A DNA stretch of 64,000 bases, taken from assembly GCA_039980455.1 (NCBI GenBank), contig JBDXCG010000004.1, positions 496,001-560,000 of the forward strand, in the 5' to 3' direction. The translations under genes and the position numbers were made by a program. Below, one piece after another: positions 52,775 through 62,073 of this stretch. The number at the start of each line of letters is the position of its first letter. Positions within the stretch are counted from its first letter, which is position 1. The DNA is from CALINF01 sp039980455 (GTDB taxonomy: Bacteria > Pseudomonadota > Gammaproteobacteria > Pseudomonadales > Halieaceae). The notes beneath the pieces are model-generated. The model was not told where the DNA came from and did no database searches. It saw only the letters and a program-made list of their open reading frames with translations.

Positions 52775-53167
52775 ATGAGCCAGACCCCCAGCGAATTAAA
52801 ATATGCCAGTAGCCATGAATGGGCGCGTCTGGAAGAGGATGGTACCGTGACAATCGGTATCTCTGATCACGCGCAAGAAGCGCTGGGCGATGTGGTATTC
52901 GTTGAGTTACCGGAAGTTGGCGATTCGCTCGCCGCTGGGGACGAGGCCGGGGTAGTGGAATCTGTAAAAGCCGCATCCGACCTGTACGCCCCCGTGGGCG
53001 GTGAAGTGCTGGAGATCAATGGGGTACTGGAAGATGAACCCGAAACGGTGAACTCCGACCCTTATAATGATGGCTGGTTTTTCAGGCTGCAGCCGTCTGA
53101 CACAGCAGAGTTGGATAAGCTGCTTGGAGCAGATGAATACGCTGCTCACTGCGAGGAAGAGGACTGA
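52775..53167 (+). CDS. gcvH: Glycine cleavage system H protein
   Basis: 130 residues. Lipoyl carrier that shuttles aminomethyl groups between the P, T and L proteins. HEWARLEEDGTVTIGISDHAQEALGDVVFVELPEVG is the H-protein start; the lipoylated residue is Lys65 in ESVKAASDLYAPVGGEV. ATG at 52775 follows GAGG. The other gcv genes are not in the window, so it stands alone here. Confidence 0.97.
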   Translation: MSQTPSELKYASSHEWARLEEDGTVTIGISDHAQEALGDVVFVELPEVGDSLAAGDEAGVVESVKAASDLYAPVGGEVLEINGVLEDEPETVNSDPYNDGWFFRLQPSDTAELDKLLGADEYAAHCEEED

Positions 53168-53221
53168 CCGAGGCAGGTCAATGTCCGTGCTGATCGCAGT
53201 CGCGGTCGTAGCAATGTCCTC

Positions 53222-54415
53222 ATGAGTCTCAACGATCTGTTTCTTCGCAAAGGTGCCGACCGGCGCCTGCGCGCTGGACACCTGTGGGTGTATTCCAATG
53301 AAGTAGATACGGGTCGCTCTCCGCTTGCCGGGGCTGAACCGGGTACAGGCGTACGCGTGCGCGCCAGTAACGGCGATGTACTCGGTAGCGCCTATCTGGA
53401 CCCGCGTGAACTGATTTGTGCGCGAGTCTATGCGCCCGGTAAAGACCAGCCGCTGGATTCCTCCCTCTGCATTGCACGCATTCAATCTGCTCTCGCCCTG
53501 CGCGAGCAAGCATTCACAGAGAGCTGCTACCGCCTGATCTATGGTGACAGTGATCTCCTGCCAGGCGTGGTTGTGGACCGCTACGGCCCTTATCTGGTTT
53601 TACAGTTAAACAATGCCGGTATTGAGTCCTATGAGGCCCAGCTGGTAGAGGCGCTGTCGCGCGTAGTGGAACCAAAGGGGATTTTGCTTCGTGCAGATAG
53701 TCGTAACCGCCGCGAGCAGGGGCTACAAGATCGGCTGGAAGTAGTGTTTGGTGAGGTGCCTGATGAGGTGCCGCTGATTGAGAATGGCGTTCACTTTTCA
53801 GCGCCTGTGCACGGGGGGCAGAAAACGGGTTGGTTTTACGACCATCGCATGTCGCGCGCTCGACTGGCGGCTTACGTGGAAGGTAAGAGTGTGCTCGATG
53901 TATTCAGCTACATTGGTGGCTGGGGAGTACAGGCGGCGGCTTTTGGCGCGAGTTCAGTGTGCTGTGTAGACAGTTCAGCACAGGCGCTGGAAGGCGTGAT
54001 TCGCAATGCGGAGCTCAACTCGCTTGCAGACCGCGTGACCACGCTGCAGGGTAACGCCGCAGATGTTATGCAGGAATTGGCGCGGGAAAAACGGCGGTAT
54101 GACGTTGTCATTCTTGACCCACCGGCGTATATCCAGAGGCGCAAAGATCTCAAGAAGGGTGCAGCTGCCTATCGCAAGATTAATGAACTGGGGTTGCGAT
54201 TACTGGAGCCCGGTGGCCTCTTGGTCTCAGGGTCGTGCTCCATGCATCTTAGTCGAGCTGATCTAAATATGGCGCTACAAGGTGCCGCGCAGCGTTCAAA
54301 GACTCCGTTGAGGATTATCGAACAAGGCGCTCAGGGGGCTGATCATCCGATTCATCCGGCGATCCCGGAAACCGAGTACCTCAAGGCGGTGTTCTCCCGC
54401 ACTATGGATCCCTGA
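53222..54415 (+). CDS. rlmI: 23S rRNA (cytosine1962-C5)-methyltransferase RlmI
   Basis: 397 residues. N-terminal PUA domain (about 1-80; LRKGADRRLRAGHLWVYSNEV, GVRVRASNGDVLGSAYLDP), middle EEHEH-like part (DSDLLPGVVVDRYGPYLVLQLN), and a SAM domain with KTGWFYDHRMSRARLA, VLDVFSYIGGWGVQAAAFGA, ILDPPAYIQRRKDLKKG and the catalytic Cys in SGSCSMHLSR. Ends 14 bases into the convergent HAD gene. Confidence 0.93.
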   Translation: MSLNDLFLRKGADRRLRAGHLWVYSNEVDTGRSPLAGAEPGTGVRVRASNGDVLGSAYLDPRELICARVYAPGKDQPLDSSLCIARIQSALALREQAFTESCYRLIYGDSDLLPGVVVDRYGPYLVLQLNNAGIESYEAQLVEALSRVVEPKGILLRADSRNRREQGLQDRLEVVFGEVPDEVPLIENGVHFSAPVHGGQKTGWFYDHRMSRARLAAYVEGKSVLDVFSYIGGWGVQAAAFGASSVCCVDSSAQALEGVIRNAELNSLADRVTTLQGNAADVMQELAREKRRYDVVILDPPAYIQRRKDLKKGAAAYRKINELGLRLLEPGGLLVSGSCSMHLSRADLNMALQGAAQRSKTPLRIIEQGAQGADHPIHPAIPETEYLKAVFSRTMDP

Positions 54416-55061
54416 GAGAAATTATCGGCCAACCGCGTTGCTGCGCCTGCGCCCGCAGGATTGGGTCGGGGTCAACAGCAACCGGGTTGTCTACTTGCTG
54501 CAGCAGTGGCAAGTCGTTGTGGGAATCACTGTAGAACCAGGCTCCGTCGAGCGAAAGCTCATTTTCTTTAAGCCAGGTGTTCACCCGCGTGACCTTGCCT
54601 TCGTGGTAAGACGGCACCCCTTCAGGCTCGCCGGTGTACACGCCTTCAATTTTCTCGCCTTCACACGCTAGCAAGTGCTCTATGCCCAGGCGCGAGGCAA
54701 TCGGGCCTGTAACGAATGAATTTGTGGCAGTGACAATCATCAGAACATGGCCACGCTTACGGTGATCTGCGATCAGGGCTGCCGCGCGCGTCAGCAAAAG
54801 CGGCTCAATTTTCTCTACCATGAACTGCTCATGCCATGTGTTGAGCAGTTCGGGTGAACGACCCTTGAGCGGACCCAAGGCAAAGCGGAGGTAGGCGTAG
54901 ATATCCAGGTTGCCTGCCTGATAGTCGCGATAAAACGCTTCATTTTGCGCTGCAAAATCACCCTCGTTTACGATGCCCAGCTCACAAACAAATTGGCCCC
55001 ACAGATGGTCGCTGTCACCAGCTATTAGCGTGTTGTCGAGGTCGAAAATGGCTAGTGTCAT
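54402..55061 (-). CDS. HAD-family hydrolase, IB (phosphoserine-phosphatase-like) subfamily
   Basis: 219 residues from ATG at 55061, with GGAG upstream. LAIFDLDNTLIAGDSDHLWGQF carries the nucleophile Asp7 and acid Asp9; VTATNSFVTGPIASRLG is motif II; GKVTRVNTWL and FYSDSHNDLPLLQQVDNPVAVDPD are motifs III/IV. This is the HAD-IB group that includes SerB-like and CicA-like proteins. The position before rppH-ptsP is conserved in Pseudomonas. Substrate unknown; an independent phosphoserine phosphatase role is possible but not shown. Confidence 0.88.
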   Translation of the reverse strand: MTLAIFDLDNTLIAGDSDHLWGQFVCELGIVNEGDFAAQNEAFYRDYQAGNLDIYAYLRFALGPLKGRSPELLNTWHEQFMVEKIEPLLLTRAAALIADHRKRGHVLMIVTATNSFVTGPIASRLGIEHLLACEGEKIEGVYTGEPEGVPSYHEGKVTRVNTWLKENELSLDGAWFYSDSHNDLPLLQQVDNPVAVDPDPILRAQAQQRGWPIISLRDP

Positions 55062-55177
55062 CAAAAAGGTCTCCACTCAGGGCGGTCAGCATAGCGGGTG
55101 GTCACAAACGAGACAATTTCTCTGAGTCCGGAAAGTGTGGAACAATAGCCGGTTCGTGATGGATATGGCGCAGCACA

Positions 55178-55684
55178 GTGATTGACTCAGACGGCTTCAG
55201 GTCGAATGTGGGAATAATCGTGGCCAACGACCAGGGGCAGCTGCTCTGGGCTCGTCGCGTGGGCGGTCGTGACGCATGGCAGTTCCCCCAAGGCGGTATC
55301 TCGCGAGGCGAGTCGCCAGAAGAGGCGCTATATCGAGAGCTGGATGAGGAAGTGGGTCTGCCCCAGGGCGCAGTTGAAATACTCGGCGCCACCCGGGGTT
55401 GGCTGCGCTACAAGCTTCCCAAACGTTATATCCGCAAGAATCAGAGTCCGATCTGCATAGGGCAGAAACAAAAGTGGTTCCTATTGCGGATGCTTGCTGA
55501 CGACAGCGAGGTGCAGCTCGATACCAACGCTAAACCGGAGTTTGATCACTGGCAGTGGGTGAGCTACTGGTATCCATTAAATCAGGTAATCTCTTTCAAG
55601 CGTGAGGTCTATCGCCGCGCACTAAAAGAATTCTCTCAGCCACTGGGAAGGCATACTGCCAAGCAGGGGGGAACTGGCTCATGA
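55178..55684 (+). CDS. rppH: RNA pyrophosphohydrolase RppH
   Basis: 168 residues from GTG. Removes pyrophosphate from mRNA 5' ends and so starts RNase E decay. The Nudix box runs from Gly39 to Gly60 with the REXXEE core (RELDEEVG); MIDSDGFRSNVGIIVAN and RRVGGRDAWQFPQGG are diagnostic of RppH. Its stop overlaps the ptsP start (ATGA), indicating coupling. Confidence 0.96.
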   Translation: MIDSDGFRSNVGIIVANDQGQLLWARRVGGRDAWQFPQGGISRGESPEEALYRELDEEVGLPQGAVEILGATRGWLRYKLPKRYIRKNQSPICIGQKQKWFLLRMLADDSEVQLDTNAKPEFDHWQWVSYWYPLNQVISFKREVYRRALKEFSQPLGRHTAKQGGTGS

Positions 55685-57951
55685 TGCTGGAGCTCCTGCG
55701 TCAAACCGTCCAGGAAGTTAACGCTGCCGAAAGTCTTGATCAAGCGCTGACCATTATCGTTCAGCGTGTGAGAGTGGCTATGGGCACCGAAGTCTGTAGC
55801 GTTTACATGCGCGACCAAGGCACGGGTCGCTGGGTTTTCAGGGCAACAGAAGGCCTGAATACAGGTTTGCTGAACGAGGCCAGCCTGGCGGTTGATGAGG
55901 GGCTGGTCGGACTGGTTGCAGAGCGGGAAGAGCCAGTTAACCTCGAGAACGCAGAGGCCCACCCCAGTTTCCAGTTTCTGCCGGGCATTGGTGAAGAGTC
56001 TTATAGTGCTTTTTTAGGTGTGCCGATTATCCATCAGCGCGACGTGCTAGGTGTTCTGGTCGTGCAGCAGGCCGAGCGCAGGCGCTTTGATGAGAGCGAA
56101 GAAGCTTTTCTAATCACTTTGTCGGCGCAGTTGGCGGGTGTTATTGCTCACGCTGAGGTGACGGGCGCAGTGCCCGGCGATGCTGATGCCGGGGAGGCGG
56201 TGCCCACACGAATCAGCGGCGTGGCGGGAGCGCCCGGTGTAGCGATTGGCTCGGCAGTCGTTGTGTCGCCAGTGGCAGACCTGTACGCAGTGCCCAAACG
56301 CAAGGTAGATGACAGGCGATCCGAACTTCGCGCCTTCAAGCAGGCTTTGGAGAAGGTGCGCGTAGACATCCGCTCTGTGTCAGACAACCTCAAAGACCAG
56401 CTCAGCGCAGAAGACCACGCTTTGTTTGATGTATACCTCGGTATTCTCGACGACTCTGCGATTGGCGGTGAAGTGGCCGCATTGATTAAAGCGGGAAACT
56501 GGGCGCAGGGAGCGCTTAGTAAGGTGATGATAGAGCACATACGCCACTTTGAGCGTATGGAGCACAGTTATCTGCGTGAACGAGCGGTCGATGTAAAAGA
56601 CCTTGGAACGCGGGTGCTGTCCTATCTTCAGGCCGACGATCAGGAGGTGCGAGCATTTCCTGAACGAACCGTACTCATCAGCGAGGAATTAACCGCATCG
56701 GCTTTAGGTGAGATACCACGTGAAAATCTGGTGGGCTTGATCTCGGTGCGCGGCTCGGGTAATTCGCACGTCGCTATTCTTGCGCGCGCGATGGGAATTC
56801 CGACTGTTATGGGCGCTGTTGATCTGCCTTACACACGACTGGAAAACCTCGAGTTAATCGTCGACGGCTATAACGGCAACGTGCACTTGAATCCCGCGCC
56901 GGAACTGAAGGAGCGTTTTCAGGAACTGGTCAGACAAGACCTTGCCTTGTCGCGTGATCTTGAATCGTTGCGCGATGAACCCAGCGAGACCACCGATGGC
57001 TTTAGGCTGCCACTGTGGGTAAACACAGGTTTGATGGCGGATGTGACGCGCTCACTCGCCCAGGGCGCCGAAGGTGTGGGGCTGTATAGAACTGAGGTGC
57101 CTTTTCTGCTGCGCGAGCGCTTTCCGAGTGAAGAAGAGCAGCGACAGATTTATCGAAACCAATTGGAAGCATTCGCCCCTCGCCCGGTCACTATGCGTAC
57201 GCTGGATGTAGGTGGCGATAAAGCTTTACCTTATTTCCCCATCGAAGAAGACAACCCCTTTCTGGGCTGGCGTGGAATAAGAGTAACGCTGGATCATCCG
57301 GAGATATTTCTCGCCCAGATACGCGCCATGATCAAAGCCAATGAGGGGCTGGGAAACCTGCGCATCATGTTGCCTATGATCAGTAATACCAGTGAGCTGG
57401 ATGAGGCCCTCAAGCTGATCCACCGTAGCCATAGGGAGTTGATCCAGGAAGGCGTAGAGGGCGACTTGCCGCCGGTAGGGGTGATGGTTGAAGTCCCTGC
57501 AGCGGTCTATCAGGCCAGAGCACTGGCACGCCGGGTCGATTTTCTGTCAGTGGGCTCTAATGATCTCACTCAGTATTTGTTGGCGGTGGATCGCAATAAT
57601 GCGCGGGTGGCAGACTTGTACCATGCTTACCACCCCGCCGTGCTGCAGGCATTGGCCGCGGTCGCAGAGGCTGCCAGAGCTGAGGGTAAGTTGGTGAGTA
57701 TTTGTGGGGAGTTGGCGGGCGAGCCGATGGCCGCGATACTACTGATGGCGATGGGTTACGACGTGCTCTCGATGAACTCTACGAGCTTGCCACGAGTGAA
57801 GAAAGCGGTGAGATCTTTCGCCCACGCTGAGGCGGTGTCATTGTTGGATGAGATCAGCGCGCTGGATAACTCCAGTGCGATTCAGCAGCGATTGGAGGAA
57901 GTGCTGGTGGAGCGCGGCCTGACGCAGTTTATTCACAACCCGATGGATTGA
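55681..57951 (+). CDS. ptsP: Phosphoenolpyruvate-protein phosphotransferase PtsP (EI-Ntr)
   Basis: 756 residues. First enzyme of the nitrogen PTS, passing phosphate from PEP to NPr. An N-terminal GAF domain (about 15-155) distinguishes it from sugar EI. The EI N-domain follows with RISGVAGAPGVAIGSAVV, the phosphohistidine swivel GSGNSHVAILARAMGIPTVMGA, and the PEP barrel with GVGLYRTEVPFLLRERFPSEEEQ, MRTLDVGGDKALPYF and SICGELAGEPMA. Rather than the npr operon, it is linked to rppH, as is usual. Confidence 0.96.
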   Translation: MMLELLRQTVQEVNAAESLDQALTIIVQRVRVAMGTEVCSVYMRDQGTGRWVFRATEGLNTGLLNEASLAVDEGLVGLVAEREEPVNLENAEAHPSFQFLPGIGEESYSAFLGVPIIHQRDVLGVLVVQQAERRRFDESEEAFLITLSAQLAGVIAHAEVTGAVPGDADAGEAVPTRISGVAGAPGVAIGSAVVVSPVADLYAVPKRKVDDRRSELRAFKQALEKVRVDIRSVSDNLKDQLSAEDHALFDVYLGILDDSAIGGEVAALIKAGNWAQGALSKVMIEHIRHFERMEHSYLRERAVDVKDLGTRVLSYLQADDQEVRAFPERTVLISEELTASALGEIPRENLVGLISVRGSGNSHVAILARAMGIPTVMGAVDLPYTRLENLELIVDGYNGNVHLNPAPELKERFQELVRQDLALSRDLESLRDEPSETTDGFRLPLWVNTGLMADVTRSLAQGAEGVGLYRTEVPFLLRERFPSEEEQRQIYRNQLEAFAPRPVTMRTLDVGGDKALPYFPIEEDNPFLGWRGIRVTLDHPEIFLAQIRAMIKANEGLGNLRIMLPMISNTSELDEALKLIHRSHRELIQEGVEGDLPPVGVMVEVPAAVYQARALARRVDFLSVGSNDLTQYLLAVDRNNARVADLYHAYHPAVLQALAAVAEAARAEGKLVSICGELAGEPMAAILLMAMGYDVLSMNSTSLPRVKKAVRSFAHAEAVSLLDEISALDNSSAIQQRLEEVLVERGLTQFIHNPMD

Positions 57952-58724
57952 GCTGTCTCGAGCCTGAAGCTCTCCTCCACACATCCTGTCTCCTGCCCCA
58001 CATCGTTAAACGAGAGTTCGCGCCAATGCGTCGTGCCTGCGCGTGTTTGCCACAGCGTGGTCGTGCTGCGGGTACCGTACACGCCGGCAGTGATGAACTG
58101 TGCAGACAGTGCTTGGTCCATCTCGCCGGTTAATCCGTGGCTGGTCAGCTCTTCGGGTTTGGCAAGGTGTCTATCTTGGACTGCCATGGCGAGCTCCTCA
58201 TGCGTTAGCGCTGCGCGATCCAGCGAACCGGCCAGCATAGACTTTCCCAGTTGAACCTTGGGCCATGGTGTGTCCAACGCCGCATTGCTCAATCCATACA
58301 GGCCGGGCGCGAGTGCCTTGGGTGCGCGATTGCCATGGGCGTTACTGAAAACCCACAAGCTGTGTTGGTCTCCCACGACGAGGTTGAAGAGTGCGTATTG
58401 GTCGGCCCGGGGTTCAATCTCCGCAAGATAGGCCTCTGGGGTGCTCTCACCAGCGAGAAAGCTCAGAGTCAGCTCGCCGCGGGAGAGTGGCGCCGGAGTG
58501 GTGCGGCTGGGGTCGCTCACATTAGTGATCGCTGCAAACCTGCCAGTGCGTGTCGTACCCATCCAGGTGCCGCCTTGCTCGAGGTCGCGTCCGGCTAGCA
58601 CTTGTGGCTGCGACTCCCAGAAGTGGGATGCCTGCGTGGGCCTTGCATGAAATTCATCGCGATTGGCCGACACGACCAGCGGGTAATGCGGTGAGCACTG
58701 ATGAGCAAATATGACCAGACACAT
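57933..58724 (-). CDS. NRDE family protein (transport and Golgi organisation 2-like)
   Basis: 263 residues. Begins MCLVIFAHQCSPHYPLVVSANRDEFHARPT, giving the family's name motif NRDE and a Cys at position 2 that would be N-terminal after Met removal, as in Ntn hydrolases. AGRDLEQGGTWMGTTRTGRFAAITNV and the C-terminal YGTRSTTTLWQT continue the match. The biochemical role is unknown. Convergent with ptsP, overlapping by 19 bases, and divergent from lgt. Confidence 0.9.
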   Translation of the reverse strand: MCLVIFAHQCSPHYPLVVSANRDEFHARPTQASHFWESQPQVLAGRDLEQGGTWMGTTRTGRFAAITNVSDPSRTTPAPLSRGELTLSFLAGESTPEAYLAEIEPRADQYALFNLVVGDQHSLWVFSNAHGNRAPKALAPGLYGLSNAALDTPWPKVQLGKSMLAGSLDRAALTHEELAMAVQDRHLAKPEELTSHGLTGEMDQALSAQFITAGVYGTRSTTTLWQTRAGTTHWRELSFNDVGQETGCVEESFRLETAQSIGL

Positions 58725-58863
58725 GGCATGTCTCCCGAAAACTGGTGGCAAAGATTTGTGAATGAAGATCAGGTGCATGATAATAGCGGCTTCGGTTTGT
58801 TGCTGTCCCGCTAAGGGATTCCACGCCTCTAAATACATACGAATACTAACAAGTACCGACGTA

Positions 58864-59670
58864 ATGCTGTCATACCCCCAAATCGACCCGGTAGCGTTTG
58901 CACTGGGGCCGGTGCAAGTGCATTGGTACGGCCTCACCTATCTGAGCGGATTGGCTTTTGCCTGGTGGCTGGCGCTGCGTCATGCCCGGCGCCCCTATTC
59001 TCCGGTGAAGCGTGAGCAAGTTGATGATCTAATTTTCTATGCTGCTCTGGGCATCGTGCTGGGAGGGCGGCTAGGCTATGCCATTTTTTATGGCGGAGAG
59101 CAGCTGGTTCAGGACCCTACCTGGATTTTGCGAGTCTGGCAGGGCGGCATGTCTTTTCACGGCGGGCTGCTGGGCGTGATCATAGCAATGTACATATTTG
59201 CGCGCGGACGCCAGATTCCCTTCTTAAAGCTGTTGGATTTTATCGCGCCACTGGCGCCTATTGGCCTGGCGCTGGGCAGATTGGGAAACTTTATCGGCCA
59301 GGAGTTATGGGGGCGAGCTACCGATGTGCCATGGGCAATGATATTCCCGCGTGACCCGCTGCAGCTGGCACGGCACCCCTCTCAGCTGTACCAGTTCGCA
59401 CTGGAGGGCATGATATTGTTTGCGCTGGTGCTGTGGTTTGCCTCGCGACCACGCCCCGTTGGAGCCGTAGCAGGACTGTTTTCTCTGGGTTACGGCTGCC
59501 TGCGCTTTGCTGCGGAGTTTTTTCGTGAACCCGATGCGCACCTGGGGTTCCAGGCGCTTGGCTGGGTTACTCGCGGGCAGATACTTTGCATTCCGATGAT
59601 CGCGATTGGCGTTTATTTGCTGGTGCGCGCTTTTAAAACGGCGGGAACACTCTCGCCTCAGGAGAGTTAA
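58864..59670 (+). CDS. lgt: Prolipoprotein diacylglyceryl transferase Lgt
   Basis: 268 residues, about seven membrane segments. Moves diacylglycerol from phosphatidylglycerol to the lipobox Cys of prolipoproteins. GPVQVHWYGLTYLSGLAFAWWLA, GGRLGYAIFY, SFHGGLLG and the Lgt signature GRLGNFIGQELWGRATDVPWAMIFP are visible. ATG at 58864 gives the family start MLSYPQIDPVAF. Followed by thyA after 6 bases. Confidence 0.96.
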   Translation: MLSYPQIDPVAFALGPVQVHWYGLTYLSGLAFAWWLALRHARRPYSPVKREQVDDLIFYAALGIVLGGRLGYAIFYGGEQLVQDPTWILRVWQGGMSFHGGLLGVIIAMYIFARGRQIPFLKLLDFIAPLAPIGLALGRLGNFIGQELWGRATDVPWAMIFPRDPLQLARHPSQLYQFALEGMILFALVLWFASRPRPVGAVAGLFSLGYGCLRFAAEFFREPDAHLGFQALGWVTRGQILCIPMIAIGVYLLVRAFKTAGTLSPQES

Positions 59671-59676
59671 ACAATC

Positions 59677-60510
59677 ATGCGTCAGTACCTCGATCTGTTG
59701 CAGGACATTTTGGATAACGGTGTGCGTAAGGACGATCGCACAGGCACGGGTACCTACTCCGTGTTTGGCCGCCAGTACCGTCACGATCTCGCCGATGGGT
59801 TTCCGCTGCTGACCACCAAGAAGCTGCATCTCAAGAGTATCGTTAACGAACTTATCTGGTTCCTCAGCGGTGACACCAATACGCGTTGGTTGAAAGATAA
59901 CGGGGTTTCTATCTGGGATGAGTGGGCCACGGAGTCAGGTGATCTGGGTCCCATTTACGGCGCCCAGTGGACCGCCTGGCCAACGCACGATGGCGGCAGC
60001 ATCAATCAGATAGATTATGTGGTGGACTGTTTGAAGAACAATCCCGATAGTCGCCGCATCCTCTTTCATGCGTGGAATGTGGAATACCTGCCGGATGAGA
60101 AGATAAGTCCACAGGAGAACGTCGCGGCCGGCCGCATGGCGCTACCGCCGTGCCATTTGCTGTACCAGTTTTACGTGGCCAACGGCAGATTGTCGGCTCA
60201 GCTGTTCATTCGCTCCAGCGACTCTTTTCTGGGGCTACCCTACAACACTGCTAGCCTTGCCGTCTTGGTGATGATGCTCGCCCAGCAGTGCGATCTGACA
60301 CCAGGAGAGATCATTGTTTGTACAGGTGACTCACATATTTACTCCAATCATTTGGCGCAGGTTCGCGAGCAACTTGGGCGAGAGCCCCTCCCTCTGCCGC
60401 AGCTAAATATCCTCAGGCGGCCTGACACAATCTACGATTATCGGTTCGAGGACTTTGAGTTGGTGGGCTATGACCCGCACGCCCATATTGCCGCGCCGGT
60501 GGCGGTCTGA
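59677..60510 (+). CDS. thyA: Thymidylate synthase ThyA
   Basis: 277 residues. Makes dTMP from dUMP with 5,10-methylene-THF. RTGTGTYSVFGRQYRHDLADGFPLLTTKK, IVNELIWFLSGDTNTRWL, catalytic Cys159 in LPPCHLLYQFYV and QRSSDSFLGLPYN-like IRSSDSFLGLPYNTASLA are present. Coupled with lgt upstream and folA downstream (7 bases), so its dihydrofolate product is handled by its neighbour. Confidence 0.97.
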   Translation: MRQYLDLLQDILDNGVRKDDRTGTGTYSVFGRQYRHDLADGFPLLTTKKLHLKSIVNELIWFLSGDTNTRWLKDNGVSIWDEWATESGDLGPIYGAQWTAWPTHDGGSINQIDYVVDCLKNNPDSRRILFHAWNVEYLPDEKISPQENVAAGRMALPPCHLLYQFYVANGRLSAQLFIRSSDSFLGLPYNTASLAVLVMMLAQQCDLTPGEIIVCTGDSHIYSNHLAQVREQLGREPLPLPQLNILRRPDTIYDYRFEDFELVGYDPHAHIAAPVAV

Positions 60511-60517
60511 CTATTTC

Positions 60518-61042
60518 ATGGTAGAGCTAGCCGTGATTGTTGCCGCTGCCGATAATGGCGTTATCGGAAGTAACGGAGCGCTGCCCTGGCATCTTCCCGA
60601 AGACCTTCGCTACTTCAAGCGGGTCACGCTGGGGAAACCTATCGTGATGGGGCGTAAAACTTATGAGTCGATCGGCAGGCCTTTGCCAGGGCGTACCAAT
60701 ATCGTAGTGAGTCGCAACACCCAGTATCGTGCAGAAGGTGTGCGCGTGGTGGCCTCGCTGGATGACGCACTGCAATTGGCGGAAACGATCGCCGAAGGTG
60801 ACTCTGTCGAGGAGTTAATGGTGATTGGCGGTGCACAAATTTACGCAGAAGCGCTTGTGCGTGCCGACCGGCTTTACTACACCGCTGTGCACTGCAACGT
60901 CGAAGGGGATGCGCTTCTACCCGAGATTGATTGGGCACACTGGCGAGAAACCTCACGCGAAGCACACCCAGCAAAAGCCCCCGACGAAATAGGCTACACG
61001 TTCTTGACCTATGACCGGAGCAGCTCGGCGGATGAAGAATAG
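60518..61042 (+). CDS. folA: Dihydrofolate reductase
   Basis: 174 residues. Regenerates tetrahydrofolate. AVIVAAADNGVIGSNGALPWHLPEDLRYFKRVTLGKPIVMGRKTYESIGRPLPGR is the DHFR N-terminus, with the acidic substrate residue in the PEDL segment, then VIGGAQIYAEAL. ATG at 60518 is the family start. A C-terminal SSSADEE tail makes it slightly longer than E. coli FolA. Confidence 0.96.
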   Translation: MVELAVIVAAADNGVIGSNGALPWHLPEDLRYFKRVTLGKPIVMGRKTYESIGRPLPGRTNIVVSRNTQYRAEGVRVVASLDDALQLAETIAEGDSVEELMVIGGAQIYAEALVRADRLYYTAVHCNVEGDALLPEIDWAHWRETSREAHPAKAPDEIGYTFLTYDRSSSADEE

Positions 61043-61131
61043 CCAAATGTTACCGAACTGCGCAATAGCCGATTCTAGTGTAACCATTCTACACATTTCA
61101 GCATATGCATCTCGCTGCACACTTACCTAAA

Positions 61132-61160
61132 TTGAATTACTCACCCATTTGGGGTTAAAT
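61132..61160 (+). promoter_or_regulatory. Candidate promoter of the DUF3450-ttpC operon
   Basis: TTGAAT (61132-61137) and TTAAAT (61155-61160) are 17 bases apart in the 245-base gap after folA. Each matches four of six consensus bases. The rest of the gap is AT-rich; I see no convincing Fur box. Confidence 0.35.
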
Positions 61161-61287
61161 CGCGTTCCTCGGTTTACGGACTCAGGTTTTTGCACTAATA
61201 ATTAATGTACCAGTGGTAAGGTAAATACTCCGAGTCGCAATTTATCAGCCCAGAATCACTCAGTTGGATATAGGAAGCCCCATTCCC

Positions 61288-62073
61288 ATGACTATGCATC
61301 GAATGAAGAACGTGTTCGTCGCTGCGCTTATCTCCGTCGGCACCCTTGTGGGTACGGTGGCAGTAGTGCAAGCCAGTACCCTCGATTCCATCCTTAAGGT
61401 TGGAGAAGACAAAAACTCAGCTGCGCGCAAATCGCAGGTCAAGGTAGATCGTCTTGCTGACGAAACCAGAGACCTGCTGAGCGACTACAAGACTGTCATG
61501 AAGCAAGTCGACGGTCTGGTGGTTTACAACAACCGCTTGCAGCGCCAGATTGAAAACCAGATGGCACGAATCGGTAACATCGAAGATTCGATCGATCAGG
61601 TGACTGTCGTTCAGCGCCAGATGACGCCATTGGTTATCCGCATGATTGACGGCCTTGAGCAGTTTATAGAGCTCGATGTTCCCTTCAATAAGGATGAGCG
61701 CTTGCAGCGAGTTGCGTTTTTGCGCAGCAATCTGGATCGGGCTGATGTGAGTGTTGCGGAGAAGTTTCGTCAGGTACTCGAAGCTTACAATATCGAGCTT
61801 CAATACGGCCGTGGTATTCAAACCTATCGAGACACTATCGACATTGGCGGTGCGCCGCGTGACGTCGACTTTCTTCGTATTGGACGTGTAGCGCTGGTCT
61901 ATCAGTCAACTGATGGCGCGGTATCGGGTGCTTGGGACAAGTCTTCAGGTGCCTGGGTTGACCTGCCTTCGGGCGAGTACAACGCTGCAATTCGTAAAGG
62001 AATTCGTATTGCCAACAAGCAAGCTACGATTGAACTGTTAAATATGCCAGTTTCGGCGCCGGAGGCGAAGTAA
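61288..62073 (+). CDS. DUF3450 periplasmic protein of a TonB-system operon
   Basis: 261 residues. Signal peptide to about residue 27 (cleavage near VQA/STL), then a long helical region (about 35-110; VDRLADETRDLLSDYKTVMKQVDGLVVYNNRLQRQIENQMARIGNIEDSI) and a compact domain with DVDFLRIGRVALVYQSTDG. This is DUF3450, found at the head of ttpC-exbB-exbD-tonB operons. Function is unproven but it is probably a periplasmic part of that complex. TAGGAAG precedes the ATG; the stop overlaps the next start by one base. Confidence 0.88.
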   Translation: MTMHRMKNVFVAALISVGTLVGTVAVVQASTLDSILKVGEDKNSAARKSQVKVDRLADETRDLLSDYKTVMKQVDGLVVYNNRLQRQIENQMARIGNIEDSIDQVTVVQRQMTPLVIRMIDGLEQFIELDVPFNKDERLQRVAFLRSNLDRADVSVAEKFRQVLEAYNIELQYGRGIQTYRDTIDIGGAPRDVDFLRIGRVALVYQSTDGAVSGAWDKSSGAWVDLPSGEYNAAIRKGIRIANKQATIELLNMPVSAPEAK